NCBI GenBank assembly: GCA_025935235.1
Contig: JAICVT010000139.1
Location: forward strand, 1-10,065
Direction of reading: 5' to 3'
DNA: 10,065 nt
Source: Ktedonobacterales bacterium
Lineage (GTDB): Bacteria > Chloroflexota > Ktedonobacteria > Ktedonobacterales > JADMIN01
Positions 7,107-10,065 of the stretch are shown in pieces. Made by a program: the position numbers and the translations under genes. Within the stretch, counting starts at the first letter, position 1. Every line of letters starts with the position of its first letter. The notes below the pieces were generated by a model, which had not been told where the DNA came from, searched no databases, and worked only from the letters and a program-made list of their open reading frames with translations.

Positions 7107-7147
7107 CAGTGAGTGTCCTTTGCCAGATCGTCTGCCAGATCGTCCAT
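7106..7147 (-). CDS. Possible 13-codon upstream ORF coupled to the S9 peptidase
   Basis: On the minus strand ATG (7147-7145) opens a frame reading MDDLADDLAKDTH. Its TGA (7108-7106) shares one base with the peptidase ATG (TGATG), a classic stop-start coupling geometry. The peptidase Shine-Dalgarno (AAGGA) lies inside this small frame. The frame itself has no evident Shine-Dalgarno of its own, and so short a frame can arise by chance. If real it would be a leader peptide or a regulator of peptidase translation. Confidence 0.25.
   Translation of the reverse strand: MDDLADDLAKDTH
7121..7144. repeat. Perfect tandem 12-bp repeat in the S9 peptidase leader
   Basis: TGCCAGATCGTC occurs twice back-to-back (7121-7132 and 7133-7144) with no mismatch. 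It sits 15-38 bp upstream of the peptidase start, in the stretch expected to be its 5' UTR. In the possible upstream ORF it encodes DDLA twice. Candidate roles are a regulator binding site or simple slippage duplication. Confidence 0.8.
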
Positions 7148-7196
7148 TCAGGCCAGCGCCAGCCGTCTTACTGAGTAGAGCGCCCGGCCTCTGAGC

Positions 7197-7206
7197 AAGT
7201 ATACGC
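7197..7206 (-). promoter_or_regulatory. Putative -10 region (TATACT) for the S9 peptidase
   Basis: The minus strand reads GCGTATACTT here, containing TATACT (7203-7198). A start site would fall near 7191, about 85 nt before the peptidase ATG and about 44 nt before the mini-ORF ATG. The same ten bases occur at 4384-4393 ahead of the toxin-antitoxin pair. No good -35 box is visible at the usual spacing. The rest of the 225-bp divergent gap, which also precedes the sigma factor gene, shows only a weak GCGCG/CGCGC hairpin (7226-7242). Confidence 0.3.
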
Positions 7207-7331
7207 CCACCGCGATGCGAATGGGGCGCGTGACTGGCGCGCTGTGAGGCGTGGGCGGCTCGCCTCGTACTGTTTGTGTGCGAAGGTCGTAGAGCGGCGG
7301 CGGCGTCCGTATCGAGACGAATGAGGGAGCC

Positions 7332-8021
7332 ATGCCAGGCAGCGACGATGCGCAGGGCGGCCCCGTGAACCCGCCGGACGCGCTGGATGAAGCGCGTGAG
7401 CGCGCGACCATCACGCGCAGCCAGCGCGGTGACCGGAACGCGTTCAATGACCTGGTGACGCGCTACCAGTCGGCGGCGTATGGGCTGGCGCTGCGCATGC
7501 TCGGCGACCCAGAGGCGGCGGCGGATGTGACACAGGATGCCTTCTTCTCCGCCTTCCGCAACATCCGCTCCTTCCGTGGCGCCTCATTCCGCGCGTGGCT
7601 GCTGCGCATCGTCAGCAACGGCTGCTATGATTACTGGCGCGCCCAGCGCCGTCGCCCCGCCGAGTCGCTCGATGCGCTGCTGGCGAGTGGCGATGAGGCG
7701 CTAGGCCAGCAGGCGTCCGAGGGCGAGCCAGCCGAGCCGACCTCCCAGCTCGACTGGAATCCGGAGGACGCCGCGCTGCGCGCAGAAGCAATCGCCGCCA
7801 TCGAGGCGACCATCCTGCGACTGGCGCCGGACCAGCGGCTGGTCATCATCCTCAGCGACATCCAGGGGCTGACCTACGAGGAGATCGCGCGCGTGGCCAG
7901 CGTGCCGCTGGGGACGGTCAAGTCGCGCATCGCGCGGGCGCGCGCCCGGCTGCGCGAGGCGCTGCTGGCCCAGCCGGAACTCTTCCCACAGGCGCAGCGT
8001 CATGATGTCAGGGACCAGTAG
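7332..8021 (+). CDS. ECF-like RNA polymerase sigma factor (sigma-70 family)
   Basis: This 229-residue protein has a sigma-70 region 2 at about residues 30-108 (RGDRNAFNDLVTRYQ, LGDPEAAADVTQDAFFSAF, FRAWLLRIVSNGCYDYWR). Region 4 spans about 150-212, with LRLAPDQRLVIILSDIQGLTYEEIA and the helix-turn-helix VPLGTVKSRIARARARL. Regions 1.2 and 3 are absent, as in extracytoplasmic-function sigma factors. An acidic linker of about 40 residues and an N-terminal extension of about 28 residues make it longer than the usual 170-200. The Shine-Dalgarno-like AGGGAG (7324-7329) is very close to the ATG, so GTG 7365 in the same frame is an alternative start. The anti-sigma gene follows 24 bp after the stop, implying an operon in which the membrane partner holds this factor inactive. 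Target promoters are not evident in the window. Confidence 0.93.
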   Translation: MPGSDDAQGGPVNPPDALDEARERATITRSQRGDRNAFNDLVTRYQSAAYGLALRMLGDPEAAADVTQDAFFSAFRNIRSFRGASFRAWLLRIVSNGCYDYWRAQRRRPAESLDALLASGDEALGQQASEGEPAEPTSQLDWNPEDAALRAEAIAAIEATILRLAPDQRLVIILSDIQGLTYEEIARVASVPLGTVKSRIARARARLREALLAQPELFPQAQRHDVRDQ

Positions 8022-8045
8022 GCAGAGCAACCAGTGGGGAACACC

Positions 8046-8855
8046 GTGACGCATTCAGATTGGGGCGCGCAGCGTGAGCGCCTGTCGGCGTATCTGGACG
8101 GCGAGCTACCGGCCACAGAGCGGACCGCGCTCGGCGTCCACCTGCGCGACTGCGCCCAGTGCCAGCGCGAGCTAGCCGCGCTGCGCCAGACCCGCGCGCT
8201 GCTGCGGGCGCTGCCCGCGCCCGCCCTGCCACGCGACTTCCGGCTGCCCGCGCAGCCCGCCGCCGTGGCGGCCGGACCACGCCGCCCGCCAGCGTGGGCG
8301 CGCCCGGCGCAAGCGATTGGAATGATCGCGGCGATGATTGGGCTGGCCTTCCTGGTCGCCACCGCGCTGCCGCATTTGCCGCACACGCTGAATGCCGGTA
8401 TGGCTGGCGGCGCGGAGACCTCGACCAGCAGCCATCAGCCGGTCTATGGACCCGAAACTGGAACTGTGGTTCCTTCGCCCACCGCCTCGTCTACGGAGTT
8501 TTATTCGTCCCTCACCGCTACGGCATCCGCCGACCAATACGCCGGACCCGGGCAGCGCACGCCGCAGGCGAACGCCACTGGCACGCCCGACAACACGCTG
8601 GAGCATGCGCCGACGGTCGCCCCAACCAGCACCCCGACCTGGGGCGCCGTCGGCTCATCCACTGGCTCGAACTCGGGCGTTACATCTGAAAGAGGCTCGC
8701 CCACCGCATCTGCGGAGCCGTTCCCGGTCGTCCCTGTGGCGGGGTTCACGCTGCTCTTCGGCGGCGTGGCGGCGGCGGCGGCGGGCAGCCTGGCGCGTCG
8801 CCGCGCGCGGGCTGATGAGCCGGACCCGCGCGACGCGGAGCTGGAGGACTGGTGA
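8046..8855 (+). CDS. Zinc-finger anti-sigma factor with two membrane segments
   Basis: From GTG 8046 this is a 269-residue protein. GGGGA (8036-8040) lies five bases before that codon, whereas GTG 8034, which adds four residues, lacks a Shine-Dalgarno. The N-terminal domain fits the zf-HC2/ZAS fold (LSAYLDGELP, then H32-x3-C36-x2-C39 in HLRDCAQC). This is the usual cytosolic zinc-binding module that grips an ECF sigma factor, here the product of the gene just upstream. A hydrophobic segment at about 90-112 (IGMIAAMIGLAFLVATAL) is the expected membrane anchor. It is followed by about 115 residues rich in Ser, Thr, Pro, Gly and Asn. A second hydrophobic segment at about 228-249 (VVPVAGFTLLFGGVAAAAAG) then leads into an Arg-rich and acidic tail, so the C-terminus probably returns to the cytosol. 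Single-pass anchors are the norm in this family, so the second segment is unusual. Confidence 0.82.
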   Translation: MTHSDWGAQRERLSAYLDGELPATERTALGVHLRDCAQCQRELAALRQTRALLRALPAPALPRDFRLPAQPAAVAAGPRRPPAWARPAQAIGMIAAMIGLAFLVATALPHLPHTLNAGMAGGAETSTSSHQPVYGPETGTVVPSPTASSTEFYSSLTATASADQYAGPGQRTPQANATGTPDNTLEHAPTVAPTSTPTWGAVGSSTGSNSGVTSERGSPTASAEPFPVVPVAGFTLLFGGVAAAAAGSLARRRARADEPDPRDAELEDW

Positions 8856-8858
8856 TCG

Positions 8859-9743
8859 TCAGGCGTCCTGGTGGCTGAAGGCGACGTCGGCGTCGCCCGT
8901 CACGACGCGCTCGCCGCGCTGGTTGTTGATCCACAGCTCGACCCGCTGCCCATCAGACGCCCCCGCGCCCATCGCGCCGCTGCACGTCAGCGTGTCGCCG
9001 GGGCGCACCATCGCCTGAAAGCGCACCCGCAGCCGCCGCACCCAGCCCGCGCGGTCTGGTTGGCTGGCAAGCCAATCCGTCAGTGTCTGACCGAGGAAGG
9101 CCATGCTGAGCATGCCATGCGCGATGGTTCCCTCCAGCCCGACACTGCGCGCGACGGCTGGATCGAGATGGATGGGGTTGTGGTCGCCGCTGACATCGGC
9201 GTAGGCGTTGATCTGCTCCTGCGTCACGCGCTTGACCAGGTCAGGGATGCGCTGGCCCTCGGCGTCAGGAAGCTGCCTGCCAGGCGCCGCCTCGCCGCCG
9301 CTATCGGCGCTCATATCGCGCACGACGATGATCGCTTTGCCCGTGGCGAGGCGCTGACCATCGCTCGCGTCGCACTGCTGCTCCAGCGTCAGGATGGCCA
9401 TGCCATCGGCGCGGCGTGTCTGGCGCACCGAGGTGGCCACGTAGCGCACGGTGAGCCGGTCGCCCGCGACGATCGGCCGCTGATACGTGTACTCCTGCTC
9501 ACCGTGCAGCACCTGCGAATGGAGCGTGTCCAGCCCAGCGTCAGCGAACTCGACATGGAAGCGTGTGATGAAGGTTGGCTGAGCGGGAATCGCGCTGAAT
9601 CCAGCGGCGCGCGCGGCGGCTTCATCGTGGAAGATGAGGTTGTCGTCGCCGATGGCCTCAGCGAACTGGCGGATGTCATCGGCGGTGACGGCGCCGACCT
9701 GCGGCGGAGTCTGGTGGCCCGGCTCTGGAAGCGCTGGCGGCAT
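8859..9743 (-). CDS. Tandem hot-dog MaoC-type dehydratase/enoyl hydratase
   Basis: This 294-residue protein carries two hot-dog folds. The N-terminal half (about 17-145) resembles the MaoC-like N domain (VTADDIRQFAEAIGDDN, AAARAAGFSAIPAQPTF). The C-terminal half (about 170-290) is MaoC-like with the hydratase-2 motif SGDHNPIHLDPAVA. There Asp187 and His192 form the catalytic pair, followed by GTIAHGMLSMAFLGQ. In the N-terminal half the position matching His192 is Phe38, so that half is probably structural and only one active site per chain is expected. Family members hydrate (R)-specifically trans-2-enoyl-CoA or dehydrate 3-hydroxyacyl-ACP/CoA in fatty acid, PHA or polyketide pathways; the exact substrate is unknown. 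AGGAGG (minus strand, 9754-9759) lies 10 nt before the ATG. The gene converges with the anti-sigma gene, leaving only 3 bp between stops. Confidence 0.9.
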   Translation of the reverse strand: MPPALPEPGHQTPPQVGAVTADDIRQFAEAIGDDNLIFHDEAAARAAGFSAIPAQPTFITRFHVEFADAGLDTLHSQVLHGEQEYTYQRPIVAGDRLTVRYVATSVRQTRRADGMAILTLEQQCDASDGQRLATGKAIIVVRDMSADSGGEAAPGRQLPDAEGQRIPDLVKRVTQEQINAYADVSGDHNPIHLDPAVARSVGLEGTIAHGMLSMAFLGQTLTDWLASQPDRAGWVRRLRVRFQAMVRPGDTLTCSGAMGAGASDGQRVELWINNQRGERVVTGDADVAFSHQDA

Positions 9744-9855
9744 GCTGTGCTATCCTCCTGCGGTTGATGTTTCGTGGTTGTGCGGGCATCATGCTACACC
9801 AGCGATCCGCCATGCCGCCAGCGCTCATTACCGGCGCCTCCCCTGAAAACGGATT

Positions 9856-9878
9856 CCCCCTCCCTGGAGGGGAGGGGG
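9856..9878. repeat. C/G-skewed hairpin element between gcvPB and the MaoC gene
   Basis: CCCCCTCCC (9856-9864) is perfectly inverted as GGGAGGGGG (9870-9878) around the loop TGGAG, a nine-bp stem. The G-rich flank continues with TTAGAGGGAGAGG to 9890. The hairpin lies 25 bp past the gcvPB stop and could terminate or protect that transcript, though no clean U-run follows directly. The skewed composition also resembles dispersed intergenic repeats seen in some bacterial genomes. Confidence 0.5.
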
Positions 9879-9902
9879 TTAGAGGGAGAGGTTGACCCGA
9901 AT

Positions 9903-10065
9903 TTACACCGTGGCTGGTTCGCGTTCGGGCGTCCAGCGCAGGTTGGGCTTGCGCGCCGCCAGCGTCTGGTCGAGCCGCCCGACCACGGTGTTGTGCGGCG
10001 CTTCCAAGATCACCGAGGGGTTCTCGCGCGCCTCCTGGGCGATCTGCTTCATCAGCGCGATGAAG
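9903..10065 (-). CDS. gcvPB: Glycine dehydrogenase (decarboxylating) subunit 2, C-terminus
   Basis: The frame enters from the right edge and ends at TAA 9905-9903, giving the last 53 complete residues. The string FIALMKQIAQEAREN, then EAPHNTVVGRLDQTLAARKPNLRW, matches the conserved C-terminus of the GcvPB subunit of the two-subunit glycine cleavage P-protein. That protein is the PLP enzyme that decarboxylates glycine and passes the aminomethyl group to lipoyl H-protein. A short extra tail, TPEREPATV, follows the usual LRW end. The PLP-lysine region and the rest of the gcv genes lie outside the window. Being on the same strand as the MaoC gene but 159 bp away with a hairpin between them, it is probably a separate transcription unit. 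Confidence 0.85.
   Translation of the reverse strand, partial: FIALMKQIAQEARENPSVILEAPHNTVVGRLDQTLAARKPNLRWTPEREPATV

Noticed and set aside
8730..8855. Sortase-type sorting signal in the anti-sigma C-terminus (hydrophobic stretch plus Arg-rich tail)
   Set aside because: There is no LPxTG-like motif before the hydrophobic stretch and the tail is too long and partly acidic, so a second membrane segment is the simpler reading.
8871..9767. 298-residue + strand open frame opposite the MaoC gene
   Set aside because: It runs antisense to a gene with clear catalytic motifs and a strong RBS. The frame is kept open by codon bias only.
1..10065. tRNA or rRNA genes and insertion sequences
   Set aside because: No cloverleaf-type sequence, rRNA core sequence, transposase or terminal inverted repeats were seen when reading either strand.

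Overview
The window is about 10 kb of GC-rich, gene-dense bacterial DNA. A sigma-70 family sigma factor with a zinc-finger anti-sigma partner rules out an archaeal chromosome, although the two-ring CDC48/VAT-type ATPase looks archaeal in style. The gene mix (bacterial CDC48-type ATPase, MuiA/DUF4139 protein, UPF0175-DUF3368 toxin-antitoxin pair, S9 peptidase, two-subunit glycine dehydrogenase) fits a Chloroflexota-like or related deep-branching lineage. That placement is an inference from gene content and is not proven by the sequence.

Left part, + strand: the 3' end of a DsrE-like small protein (2-217) is followed by a stem-loop. Next come a 728-residue tandem AAA+ ATPase of the CDC48/VAT family (325-2511), a palindrome-rich intergenic element, and a cytosolic MuiA/DUF4139 protein (2736-4358). 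A compact, overlapping toxin-antitoxin pair follows: a UPF0175 antitoxin (4446-4703) and a DUF3368 PIN-like toxin (4690-5175). The pair has visibly lower GC than its neighbours.

Middle: an S9 family prolyl-oligopeptidase-like serine peptidase (5208-7106, - strand) converges on the toxin. Its leader holds a perfect 12-bp tandem repeat. That repeat falls inside a possible 13-codon upstream ORF, which ends in TGATG on the peptidase start codon. A putative -10 element there shares a 10-base word with the one upstream of the toxin-antitoxin pair.

Right part: a divergently transcribed ECF-like sigma factor (7332-8021, +) and its membrane anti-sigma factor (8046-8855, +) form a two-gene operon. The anti-sigma factor has two predicted membrane segments and a Ser/Thr/Pro-rich loop between them. 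A tandem hot-dog MaoC-type dehydratase (8859-9743, -) converges tail-to-tail with a 3-bp gap. A G/C-skewed hairpin and the C-terminus of glycine dehydrogenase subunit 2 (gcvPB, 9903-10065, -) close the window.

Most genes belong to recognisable families and I see no clear new multi-gene system. The best leads are the CDC48-type ATPase with a possible leaderless start, the coupled mini-ORF/tandem-repeat leader of the S9 peptidase, the unusual anti-sigma topology, and the nested palindromic intergenic element.
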